A stretch of 44,653 bases of DNA from an uncultured bacterium (GTDB lineage: Bacteria > Bacillota_I > Bacilli_A > RF39 > UBA660), in contig CAUERX010000008.1 in NCBI GenBank assembly GCA_959020415.1, positions 1 to 44,653 of the forward strand. Direction: 5' to 3'. The position numbers and the translations under genes are program-made. Under the pieces are notes generated by a model. It was given only the letters and a program-made list of their open reading frames with translations, searched no databases and was not told the origin of the DNA. The first letter of the stretch is position 1; each line of letters begins with the position of its first letter. Below, piece by piece: positions 35,197-42,273 of the stretch.

Positions 35197-35216
35197 ACTA
35201 CCACCTCATTACTTTT

Positions 35217-35244
35217 ATTATACATTTTTATTATAGTTTGTCAA
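35217..35244 (-). promoter_or_regulatory. Promoter of the HTH-domain gene
   Basis: TTGACA (35239-35244), a 16-base spacer, and TATAAT (35217-35222). The -35 follows directly after the T-run of the topA terminator. Confidence 0.8.
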
Positions 35245-35270
35245 AACAAAAACATGTTTATATAACATGT
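35241..35270 (-). terminator. topA terminator
   Basis: ACATGTT (35252-35258) and AACATGT (35264-35270) form a perfect 7-bp stem with a 5-base loop, then TTTTGTTTT on the minus strand. A longer AAACATG/CATGTTT pairing is an alternative. Confidence 0.7.
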
Positions 35271-35279
35271 CATGTTTGT

Positions 35280-37310
35280 TTATTTTGTAAAATCACAGCT
35301 ACTACATTTTATTTTATCTTTTTTTTCGGTTAACATACTACCACATTCAGGGCATTTTTCACCAGTTGGTTTATCCCAATAAGCGGTTTTACATTTTGGA
35401 TAGTTATTGCAACCATAGAAAATTTTACCACGTTTACTTTTACGTTCAATGATTTTTCCATCTTCGCAATTCGGACAATCACAAACAATTACTTCTTCTC
35501 TTGGTTCTTGCTTAATATATTTACAAGCTGGAAAGTTACTACAAGCAACAAACGGTCCATATTTTCCTTTTCTGATAACTAATGGATGCCCACATTCAGG
35601 ACACATTTCGCCAGTTTCTTCGGCTTCTTTTTTTGGTAATTTATCAAAAGCCTCTTGAACAGCAGGTTCAAATTCTTTATAAAATTTATCTAAAACTTCA
35701 TACCAAACTTCTTTACCTTCAGCTATTTTATCTAAATCTGTTTCCATATTAGCCGTATATTCAACATTAATTAAATGACTAAAGCATTCTTGAAGTTTAT
35801 CGGTAACTTCAAAACCAATTTCGGTTGGAGCGAATTTCTTCTCAATTAGTTCAACATACCCTCGATTTCTAATGTTATCAATAATGGTGGCATAGGTACT
35901 AGGACGTCCAATACCTAATTCTTCCATTTTCTCAATTAGCTTGGCCTCTGTATATCTTGCAGGTGGCTGAGTGAAATGTTGTTCTTTAGTTATATCATTT
36001 GACACGATCACTTTTGAATTATAGGTATCAAACGGTGGCAAAATATTATCTTTTGTACTTTCGTAATCACCATAAACTTTTAAATAACCATCAAAGACAA
36101 TTATTTGTCCAGTTGCCTTGAAACCATAGTCATTATTATTTAAGACAACAGTAGTTCCTTCTACTTTAGCTTCTTTCATTAAACTAGCTAAAGCGCGGTA
36201 ATAAATTAAACGATATAATTTAAACTCGTCATCAGTTAAATATGGTTTTACGCTTTCTGGAGTTCTTTGAATGCTGGTTGGTCTAATAGCCTCGTGAGCG
36301 TCTTGAACGTTTTCAGACTTTTTACTAGTCTTTACTCGGCCAACATATTCTTTACCATATTTAGTTTCAATAAACTGATAGGTACTAGCAACAAATTCAG
36401 TCGCTAGTCTAGTTGAATCAGTACGCATATAGGTAATTAATCCAACTGTTTCATCAGCTAAATCAATACCTTCATACAATTTTTGGGCAATCATCATAGT
36501 TTTTTTAGCGCCAAACCTTAATTTGTTAGAAGCTTCTTGTTGCATAGTACTTGTAATGAATGGAAATTTTGATTGTTTTGATTTTAATTTCTTATCAACG
36601 CTTTCAATTTCAAAAGCGTTTGATAATTTATTTAATATTTCATTAGCTTCTAATTCATTTTTAATTTCAATTTTTTTATGTTTATATTCAAAAAGGTCAG
36701 CTTTAAAGTCTTTAAAATCAGCAGTAATTGACCAATATTCTTCTGGCATGAAAGCTTTTATTTCTCTTTCGCGATCGACTATTAATTTTAATGCAACGCT
36801 TTGAACTCTACCAGCACTACTACCATCTGTTTTTGATTGAATTAGTTTACTTAAACGAAAACCAATAATACGGTCCAAAATACGTCTTGTTTCTTGACTG
36901 TGAACATAATCCATATCAAGCTGTCTTTCGTGTTTAAATGCTTCAATAATAGCATTTTTAGTAATTTCGTTAAAAACGACGCGGCTATAATTATCTGGAG
37001 TTAATCCTAAAACGTCATAGATATGCCAGGCGATAGCTTCTCCTTCGCGGTCCAAGTCGGTAGCAAGATAGACTTTATCGACTTTTTTAGCTTCTTTTTT
37101 AAGCTCATCAATAACACTTTTTTTACCTTTAATAGTTTTATAATCTGGTTTAAAATTGTCCTCTAAATCTACACCTAATCCGTACTGGCCTTTGATTGAT
37201 AAATCTCTGATGTGCCCTTTACTTGAAGAGACGATATAATCAGGTCCTAAATACTGACTAATGTTTTTTACTTTAGTCGGAGATTCGACTATTACTAGAT
37301 TTTTTCCCAT
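35280..37310 (-). CDS. topA: DNA topoisomerase I
   Basis: A type IA topoisomerase that relaxes negative supercoils. The TOPRIM domain is KNLVIVESPTKVKNI (about residues 3-17) with YLATDLDREGEAIAWH (81-96). The active-site Tyr294 lies in LITYMRTDSTRLA. The C-terminus carries three four-Cys zinc modules starting with CPECGHPLVIRKGKYGPF, CDCPNCEDGKIIERKSKRG and CPECGSMLTEKKDKIKC; the last is compact. The length (676 aa) is typical for Firmicutes. AAGGAAG precedes ATG, and the promoter is near consensus. Confidence 0.96.
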   Translation of the reverse strand: MGKNLVIVESPTKVKNISQYLGPDYIVSSSKGHIRDLSIKGQYGLGVDLEDNFKPDYKTIKGKKSVIDELKKEAKKVDKVYLATDLDREGEAIAWHIYDVLGLTPDNYSRVVFNEITKNAIIEAFKHERQLDMDYVHSQETRRILDRIIGFRLSKLIQSKTDGSSAGRVQSVALKLIVDREREIKAFMPEEYWSITADFKDFKADLFEYKHKKIEIKNELEANEILNKLSNAFEIESVDKKLKSKQSKFPFITSTMQQEASNKLRFGAKKTMMIAQKLYEGIDLADETVGLITYMRTDSTRLATEFVASTYQFIETKYGKEYVGRVKTSKKSENVQDAHEAIRPTSIQRTPESVKPYLTDDEFKLYRLIYYRALASLMKEAKVEGTTVVLNNNDYGFKATGQIIVFDGYLKVYGDYESTKDNILPPFDTYNSKVIVSNDITKEQHFTQPPARYTEAKLIEKMEELGIGRPSTYATIIDNIRNRGYVELIEKKFAPTEIGFEVTDKLQECFSHLINVEYTANMETDLDKIAEGKEVWYEVLDKFYKEFEPAVQEAFDKLPKKEAEETGEMCPECGHPLVIRKGKYGPFVACSNFPACKYIKQEPREEVIVCDCPNCEDGKIIERKSKRGKIFYGCNNYPKCKTAYWDKPTGEKCPECGSMLTEKKDKIKCSSCDFTK

Positions 37311-37341
37311 AATTCACTTCCTTTTCATCAAGCTAATAACA

Positions 37342-37370
37342 TTTATACACCATTATTTGATTTATGTCAA
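37342..37370 (-). promoter_or_regulatory. topA promoter
   Basis: TTGACA (37365-37370), a 17-base spacer, and TATAAA (37342-37347). Confidence 0.75.
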
Positions 37371-37473
37371 ATATTTTATAGCTATATTATTTATATAACA
37401 TGGCTTAAGAAAAAATTACTAAATAATTATATTTATATAATTTTAATTAGCTATTTAAGTGAAATTTATTTTA

Positions 37474-37502
37474 TTGTAAAAATACTCAAAGTATGTTATA
37501 TT
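37474..37502 (+). promoter_or_regulatory. Promoter of a plus-strand small RNA
   Basis: TTGTAA (37474-37479), a 17-base spacer, and TATATT (37497-37502) preceded by TGT. No gene follows; a terminator lies about 55 bases on. Confidence 0.6.
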
Positions 37503-37508
37503 ATATTT

Positions 37509-37580
37509 AGTGAGGAAAGCTTATTTACTTAGGCACCTCCAATTGTTTGTGGTGCCTAGCTTCGGCTAGGCTTTTGTTTG
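37509..37580 (+). ncRNA. Predicted small RNA, about 70 nt, antisense to the small-peptide mRNA
   Basis: Predicted start near 37509 (from the promoter) and end after a strong terminator at 37554-37580. The 5' part forms a stem TTAGGCACC/GGTGCCTAG with a loop containing CACCTCCAATTG. The 3' arm of this stem shares GCCTA with the 5' arm of the terminator, so the two folds exclude each other. The RNA converges with, and would be perfectly complementary to, the 3' region of the minus-strand transcript encoding a 22-residue hydrophobic peptide. Size and convergent layout resemble the antitoxin RNA of par/Fst-type systems; no known Rfam family is recognised. Confidence 0.5.
37554..37580 (+). terminator. 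UUCG-capped terminator of the small RNA
   Basis: GCCTAGC-TTCG-GCTAGGC, a perfect 7-bp GC-rich stem with a stable tetraloop, followed by TTTTGTTTG. It is the strongest hairpin in the window. Confidence 0.85.
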
Positions 37581-37666
37581 ACTAGTTGTCGGATGATGGG
37601 GCATCCTTTAGTAAAAACAAAAGAATGGCTAGAATAACTAGGTATTCCATGCTTCTCCTCCTTCAT
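37556..37666 (-). CDS. Possible 36-aa leader peptide overlapping the hydrophobic peptide
   Basis: ATG at 37666 has a good ribosome site (GGGGGTGAT, five bases away) and reads 36 codons, MKEEKHGIPSYSS onward, ending at TAG inside the small-RNA terminator. The sequence looks like an out-of-frame leader rather than a folded protein. Its translation would pass over the AGGAGG of the hydrophobic peptide, as in the mok/hok arrangement. It is tentative. Confidence 0.35.
   Translation of the reverse strand: MKEEKHGIPSYSSHSFVFTKGCPIIRQLVKQKPSRS
37582..37650 (-). CDS. Small hydrophobic peptide, 22 aa (candidate type I toxin)
   Basis: ATG at 37650 lies six bases after a perfect AGGAGG. The product begins MEYLVILAILLFLL, a single membrane-spanning helix, and ends KDAPSSDN with a TAG stop at 37582. 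Small one-helix peptides of this type (Fst, Ibs, TisB, BsrG) are the toxins of type I toxin-antitoxin loci; no sequence family is recognised here. The mRNA would have a leader of about 57 nt containing ACCTCCAAT, which can pair with ATTGGAGGT in its own 3' region and whose CCTCC can mask the AGGAGG. A convergent small RNA covers the 3' region. It could also be a short non-coding frame. Confidence 0.5.
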   Translation of the reverse strand: MEYLVILAILLFLLKDAPSSDN

Positions 37667-37714
37667 AGTATCACCCCCTTTTTATTGGAGGTAACCTAAC
37701 CTATCTTTCCTCTA

Positions 37715-37743
37715 TTTATAATCATACCCTATCAAATTTACAT
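37715..37743 (-). promoter_or_regulatory. Possible promoter of the small-peptide mRNA
   Basis: TATAAA (37715-37720) with ATGTAA or TGTAAA 16-17 bases upstream (37737-37743). The -35 is weak. Confidence 0.45.
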
Positions 37744-37754
37744 TTCCTTTTTAT

Positions 37755-37781
37755 ATAGAAAAAAATCCTTTTAGAGGATTT
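37755..37781 (-). terminator. Terminator of the dehydratase-activase operon
   Basis: AAATCCT (37763-37769) and AGGATTT (37775-37781) form a 7-bp stem followed by T7-8 on the minus strand; the stop at 37780 overlaps it. Confidence 0.8.
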
Positions 37782-38715
37782 AATATTTTCCGCATTTACT
37801 GCCCCAAGAATCAACTAGTTCATTATTTCGATAAATTTTTAATAGTTCACAATTGTTCGAACATCTAGTACATTCCATTGCTTTAGTATCAAATTTAACA
37901 TTTGTTAATTCTAAAGAATAAGTTTTTCCTATTTTATTTTTTCTTGCTAAAACAGCAATTCCAATAGCCCCCATTAAATGACTATTGTCATCAACTATAA
38001 TATTTTCATTTAAGACTTCTTTAAAAAATTTAACAACGCCTTCATTTTTAGAAACCCCACCTTGAAAAATAATTGGGGCTTCTATTTTTTTGCCCTTACC
38101 GACATTATTTAAATAGTTTAAAACAATACTTTTACATAATCCAGCAACTATATCTTCTTTTGGATAGCCGACTTGCGCTTTATGGACTAAATCTGATTCG
38201 GCAAAAACTGTACACCTAGCAGCTATTTTAACAGGATTTTTTGACTTTAAGGCATACTTACCAAACTCATTGACATCTAGCCCTAATCTTTTCGCTTGAC
38301 TAGAAAGAAATGATCCAGTTCCAGCAGCACATAAGGTATTCATGGCATAATTAGTTATAATGCCATTTCTGATTAAAATTATTTTAGAATCCTGACCACC
38401 GATTTCAAGTATTGTTCGAACATTTGGATAAAAAGTTAAGGTTCCCACAGCGTGAGCGGTAATCTCATTTTTAACTATATTGGCATTTAACATTAAGCCG
38501 ATTAATTTACGAGCACTTCCTGTTGTTCCAATTCCTTTTATTAAACAATCATCAGGGATTTCTTCTTTTAAAATTCTAATTAAATTTCGAACAGCTTTAA
38601 CAGGATTACCTTCGGTCCATATATAAGAAGATGTAATAATGTTATTTTGATCATCAATGATTACACCTTTAGTAGAAATTGAGCCAATATCAACTCCTAA
38701 ATAACAGTCTCTCAT
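37780..38715 (-). CDS. 2-hydroxyacyl-CoA dehydratase activase (BcrAD/BadFG/HgdC family), 311 aa
   Basis: This is an ASKHA-fold ATPase that, in the family, injects an electron into 2-hydroxyacyl-CoA dehydratases through a [4Fe-4S] cluster shared by a dimer. Nucleotide motifs are LGVDIGSISTKGVII (6-20), GIGTTGSARKL, LEIGGQDSKIIL (104-115) and IFQGGVSKNEGV. The cluster ligands are Cys129 (NTLCAAGTGSFL) and Cys168 (ARCTVFAESD). A C-terminal extension adds CTRCSNNC and SKCGKY, which may hold a second cluster. It overlaps the preceding gene by four bases (ATGA). No dehydratase alpha/beta pair lies in the window. Confidence 0.9.
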   Translation of the reverse strand: MRDCYLGVDIGSISTKGVIIDDQNNIITSSYIWTEGNPVKAVRNLIRILKEEIPDDCLIKGIGTTGSARKLIGLMLNANIVKNEITAHAVGTLTFYPNVRTILEIGGQDSKIILIRNGIITNYAMNTLCAAGTGSFLSSQAKRLGLDVNEFGKYALKSKNPVKIAARCTVFAESDLVHKAQVGYPKEDIVAGLCKSIVLNYLNNVGKGKKIEAPIIFQGGVSKNEGVVKFFKEVLNENIIVDDNSHLMGAIGIAVLARKNKIGKTYSLELTNVKFDTKAMECTRCSNNCELLKIYRNNELVDSWGSKCGKY

Positions 38716-39773
38716 TTTCCTCGCCTCATTTCTAGCATGTCATAAAATGCTTCTAGTCTAGTTTTAATTCCAGTTTCCGATGTATTAGCATCAAAGCTAA
38801 AGAATAAAACTGGTACTCCGTAATTATTAGCTATTTTGTTTATTATTGGCATCGCCCCTATTTCTGGAGTACAGAATGATGACTTTATATGAATTATACC
38901 GTCGTAATTATGTTCACAAAGATATTTTGTTCTAGCTATATTGTCACTAGCGTCCGCCCCCATTTGATATTTAATATATTTTTTTGTATCTTTTAAATAT
39001 TTTTTTATTTTAAAGCCCTTTTCAAAAAGTAAATAATGAGCATTGGTAAATCTTTTTATTTCAATATGGTTTTGAGCTAACTCCTTTTCTAAGAAGTAAT
39101 TTGAGAATGGTTCCATAATAGTATACAGTTCCCCAATAATTCCAATTTTTAAACAGTCATCAGGTTTATGAATTTTGACTTTGACAAATTCGTTAAGATA
39201 AAAGTGATACTTTTTACGTAGCTCTCGGTAATTTTTAACTTTTTTAAAATCATTTAACATTTTAAACTTCAATGATTCAAAACTACCTTTTTCAATTTCA
39301 AAGCCGATATTAGCTCTTATATACTCATCAACGTGATCCATATACTTAACCATTTTAATAGTAATAAAAGCATAGTATAAGGCTTTTAAACTTTTAAATT
39401 TTGGATCGATTTTTTTAAATTCTTTGACAATTCTTCTAACATCGGTTTTTCCTTTAGTCACTAAATTAATTAAAGTAACATCATATCCTAAGTCTTTTAA
39501 AATCTGAGCTTGAACTTCGCCATAGTAACCATAACGGCAGCCTCCGCCCATTTGAATTAAACAATTCGCACCTTTACCAATTGATTCTAACATTGTACCT
39601 AATGTATATTTAAAAGGTGTGCAGACAAACTCAGGACTATACTTAGTACCAAGTTCAATAGTTTTAGTAGTTATTGGTGGCGGTGTAATTAAATCTATGT
39701 TTAGAATATGCGAAAGCAAGAATTTGGTTGGAACGTGATAGTCCCCCATTAATGGATAAGCTAATTTATTCAC
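38712..39773 (-). CDS. DUF2229/HgdB-like dehydratase-related protein, about 354 aa
   Basis: This belongs to the acyl-CoA dehydratase-like family found next to HgdC-type activases (DUF2229 or HgdB-like). Conserved Cys positions are GTKYSPEFVCTPFKYTLG (near 60), QMGGGCRYGYYGEVQA (near 97) and KSSFCTPEIGAMPI (near 308), consistent with an Fe-S cluster. The length and the YPLMGDYHVPTKFLL opening match the family. The frame is open to a GTG at 39782, but GTG at 39773 has better spacing to AAAGGGTG. It overlaps its neighbours on both sides, so the three genes are one translationally coupled unit. The reaction is unknown. Confidence 0.8.
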   Translation of the reverse strand: MNKLAYPLMGDYHVPTKFLLSHILNIDLITPPPITTKTIELGTKYSPEFVCTPFKYTLGTMLESIGKGANCLIQMGGGCRYGYYGEVQAQILKDLGYDVTLINLVTKGKTDVRRIVKEFKKIDPKFKSLKALYYAFITIKMVKYMDHVDEYIRANIGFEIEKGSFESLKFKMLNDFKKVKNYRELRKKYHFYLNEFVKVKIHKPDDCLKIGIIGELYTIMEPFSNYFLEKELAQNHIEIKRFTNAHYLLFEKGFKIKKYLKDTKKYIKYQMGADASDNIARTKYLCEHNYDGIIHIKSSFCTPEIGAMPIINKIANNYGVPVLFFSFDANTSETGIKTRLEAFYDMLEMRRGK

Positions 39774-40668
39774 GAATATCACCCTTTAACATATCAACAA
39801 AACTTTCTAATCTTGTTTCTGTACCAGTAAATGAAGAATTATCATCTAATACTAAATTTATATATGGAAGTTTAATTTTTCGCATAGCCAATTCATTAAC
39901 CAAAGAATCTGGGCCACAGGGAAAAGCCGATAAAAATATAACTCCATCAATTTTATCTTTAGAAAATTCTAACGCCCCAATGTTATCTTTAGAATATTTA
40001 AAATATAAGTCTTTAGATAGCTTTTCGCTAAGCTTATTAGTAATGTTTTCATCAAATTTATCACTAAAGATAATTTCAACGTCACTTTTTTCTAAATATT
40101 TTATAATGTCTTTACCAATTAAATCATCATAAGTATTATAAGGATGACTCACTAAAAGTATTTTGGTTTTTTTTGAATTTAATTTATTTAAATTGACTGT
40201 TATTTCAAGCTCACGTTTTTCTTTATATTTTTTTATCGCGTGTTTATAAGCTTTTACTAATACATGTTTATCTTTATTTAAAGTATTTCCAATTTTAATC
40301 AGTCCTTTTTTTAAAGTTTCATGTTTTTCTAAATTTATATTATAGTTTAAAATTTTAGTATCAAAAGTATTTTTAACGATGTCATAGATGCTTAAAAAAT
40401 TAGTACATGTTTGGTTTTCTGATTTGAAATTATCAATTCTGGGAACTAGGATATAATCACACTTATCTTCTAAATAACTGACATGACCTAAATATGTTTT
40501 TAAAGCTAGGCACATTTCATCATTTGAATATTTTGTTCCTAGAAGCATTATTTCCTTATTCGTATTTGGGCTTACAATATAAGGAATTTTTAAGTAATCA
40601 AAAAAATTTTTCCAAATATCACCATAATAATAGTAAAAAATACCACGTGGAATGCCAACTTTGTCCAT
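39766..40668 (-). CDS. Acyl-CoA dehydratase activase-related protein (DUF2229), 300 aa
   Basis: The DUF2229 opening KVGIPRGIFYYYYGDIWKNFF (VGIPRGIFYYYYGDIW cited) is clear. Conserved Cys lie in SNDEMCLALKTYLGH (near 53), NQTCTNFL (near 87) and SAFPCGPDSLVNEL (near 247). The C-terminal LVLDDNSSFTGTETRLESF parallels the FSFDANTSETGIKTRLEAF of the following gene, showing that the two share a fold and probably arose by duplication. It is first gene of the three-gene cluster, with GGTGAT before ATG. Confidence 0.85.
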   Translation of the reverse strand: MDKVGIPRGIFYYYYGDIWKNFFDYLKIPYIVSPNTNKEIMLLGTKYSNDEMCLALKTYLGHVSYLEDKCDYILVPRIDNFKSENQTCTNFLSIYDIVKNTFDTKILNYNINLEKHETLKKGLIKIGNTLNKDKHVLVKAYKHAIKKYKEKRELEITVNLNKLNSKKTKILLVSHPYNTYDDLIGKDIIKYLEKSDVEIIFSDKFDENITNKLSEKLSKDLYFKYSKDNIGALEFSKDKIDGVIFLSAFPCGPDSLVNELAMRKIKLPYINLVLDDNSSFTGTETRLESFVDMLKGDIRE

Positions 40669-40689
40669 ATTATCACCAATATAAATATA

Positions 40690-40718
40690 TTAGGAAGCAC
40701 TTATTTTATGAATACTAT
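40690..40718 (+). promoter_or_regulatory. Promoter of the DUF1540 gene
   Basis: TTAGGA (40690-40695), a 17-base spacer, and TACTAT (40713-40718). It overlaps the divergent upstream region of the activase cluster. Confidence 0.5.
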
Positions 40719-40756
40719 GACAAAATATGACCAAAATAAAACTGGAGGTAATTTTG

Positions 40757-40918
40757 ATGGAAAAACAAAAAATTAAATGTACAGTTCATGACTGTGAACA
40801 CTGCAATTGTGATAAAAATCGTTGTAAACTAGAAGAAATTAAAGTATGTGATTGTGGTCCTGAATGTAAAAAGGAAGCAACGATGTGTGATAGCTATAAG
40901 AAAACAACTGAAAAATAA
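40757..40918 (+). CDS. DUF1540 Cys-rich small protein, 53 aa
   Basis: This is a tiny metal-binding-type protein: KIKCTVHDCEHCNCDKNRC and CDCGPECKKEATMCDSY give ten Cys in 53 residues with the DUF1540 spacing (C-x4-C ... T-x-C-D-S-Y). The function of the family is not established; metal binding is inferred. An upstream in-frame ATG at 40727 exists, but GGAGG lies eight bases before ATG 40757, which fixes the start. The stop lies within the terminator stem. Confidence 0.85.
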   Translation: MEKQKIKCTVHDCEHCNCDKNRCKLEEIKVCDCGPECKKEATMCDSYKKTTEK

Positions 40919-40941
40919 GCCTAAGCGTGGCTTATTTTTTT
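40913..40941 (+). terminator. Terminator of the DUF1540 gene
   Basis: AAATAAGCC (40913-40921) and GGCTTATTT (40929-40937) form a 9-bp stem with a 7-base loop and a T-run. The TAA stop (40916-40918) is inside the arm. Confidence 0.85.
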
Positions 40942-40947
40942 AAAATA

Positions 40948-40956
40948 TGATATAAT
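40948..40956 (+). promoter_or_regulatory. Extended -10 promoter of the FemAB gene
   Basis: TGA then TATAAT (40951-40956), about 28 bases before ATG. No clear -35; the region overlaps the T-run of the previous terminator. Confidence 0.55.
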
Positions 40957-40983
40957 GTTTACGTATTAAAGGAGGCCTAAAAG

Positions 40984-42237
40984 ATGAAGATAAAACAACT
41001 GACAAATGCGGAATTCAAAGCTTTTAGTGAACAATTTCGACCATCATCAATGTATCAAACTATTCAATATGCTTTTACAATGAATGAAGAAGAATGCGAT
41101 ACTTTCTTTTTAGGCTTAATGGACGGTAATGTACTTAAAGCAGCAACGCTTGTATTGGTTCAAAAAGTTAATGGATTTAAATATGCTTTAGCACCACGAG
41201 GATTTTTAATTAATTTTAACGATGCTGCTTTAGTAGAAGTATTTACAAAACAGATTAAAAAGTTTTTAGGTAAACGTGATATCGTGGCAATTAAAATAAA
41301 TCCTTTAATTATTAAAGATGTTTACAATAAAGATGGTAAAGTTATTCACCAAAACATGTATTATGATACTATTTTTACTAATTTAAAAAAACTTGGTTAC
41401 TATCATCTTGGATATAATAACTTCTTCGAAGCTTTAAAGCCGAGGTTTGAAGCGGTTGTTAATATTGATTTACCTTATACTCAGATTTTTGCGAATATTG
41501 ATAAACCGTTTAGAACAAAAATCAGAAAGGCTATTAAGGAAGGTATTAAAATTTATCATGGTAACATAAATAATTTAAATTATTTATATTTACAAACAAA
41601 AAATAAATATCCTCGTGATTTAGATTACTTTAATGATTTATATAAATTTTTTGATAAAGAAAATTTAATTGATTTTTATTATAGTAAGTTAGATACAACT
41701 GAGTATTTAAAAATTTCTCAAAATTTATATGCGAAATATGAACATTTAAGTGTGGAATTAAACAAGGAATTAATTAATAGTCATGGAAACGATGACAAGA
41801 TTATGAATCGTAAAATTGCTGTTGATAAAGAATTTGAAAAATATAAAAAGCAGCTTGTTTTAGCTACTAATTATTTAAGAGATTTCCCAGAGGGAATTAT
41901 TCTCTCTTCAGCTTTAGTCGTTAAGTGGCAAGAAGAAGTTTATTTAGTAATGGACGGTTATGATGAAGAATACAAAAGATTTAATGGCAAACACCTTTTG
42001 CTTTGGAAGTTGATGGGTAGATATTCAAAATTAGGCTTTAAAAAATTTAATTTAGGCGGGATTAGTAATATTCAAAAAACTAATGATGTATATAAAGGTT
42101 TAAATGAATTTAAACTTAGCTTTAATGCCAAAGCAATTGAGTACGCGGGTGATTTTGAATTGATTACAAATGCCCCACTATACTTTATGTACCGTAAATC
42201 AGCAAATTTTAGTAACATGCTTAAGCCTGGTAAATAG
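40984..42237 (+). CDS. FemA/FemX-type peptidoglycan interpeptide-bridge ligase, 417 aa
   Basis: FemABX enzymes add amino acids from aminoacyl-tRNA to the lysine side chain of lipid II. Two GNAT-like subdomains are seen. Family landmarks are SSMYQTIQYAFTMNE (substrate side, about 22-36), YALAPRGFLINF, KPFRTKIRKAIKEGI (about 178-192), a helical arm with KNKYPRDLDYFNDLYKFF and the coiled-coil near 270-300 (VDKEFEKYKKQL), then GKHLLLWKLMGRYSKLGFKKFNLGGI (HLLLWKLMGRYSKLG cited). The length (417 aa) is as expected. AGGAGG is 7-8 bases before ATG. The added amino acid cannot be predicted. Confidence 0.9.
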   Translation: MKIKQLTNAEFKAFSEQFRPSSMYQTIQYAFTMNEEECDTFFLGLMDGNVLKAATLVLVQKVNGFKYALAPRGFLINFNDAALVEVFTKQIKKFLGKRDIVAIKINPLIIKDVYNKDGKVIHQNMYYDTIFTNLKKLGYYHLGYNNFFEALKPRFEAVVNIDLPYTQIFANIDKPFRTKIRKAIKEGIKIYHGNINNLNYLYLQTKNKYPRDLDYFNDLYKFFDKENLIDFYYSKLDTTEYLKISQNLYAKYEHLSVELNKELINSHGNDDKIMNRKIAVDKEFEKYKKQLVLATNYLRDFPEGIILSSALVVKWQEEVYLVMDGYDEEYKRFNGKHLLLWKLMGRYSKLGFKKFNLGGISNIQKTNDVYKGLNEFKLSFNAKAIEYAGDFELITNAPLYFMYRKSANFSNMLKPGK

Positions 42238-42248
42238 CTGGGCTTTTA
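42221..42248 (+). terminator. Weak hairpin after the FemAB gene
   Basis: AAGCC (42223-42227) and GGCTT (42241-42245) flank the stop codon and are followed by TTAAAA. The stem is only 5 bp, so readthrough into murI is likely. Confidence 0.4.
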
Positions 42249-42273
42249 AAATATAATTAAAGTGGTGAAGAAA

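Noticed and set aside
37311..37779. A riboswitch or T-box ahead of topA
   Set aside because: topA has a promoter only about 30 bases from its start; the structured region is on the other side and has its own promoter and terminator.
40727..40756. ATG 40727 as the start of the DUF1540 gene
   Set aside because: The DUF1540 homology and the GGAGG site both point to ATG 40757; the earlier ATG has no ribosome site.
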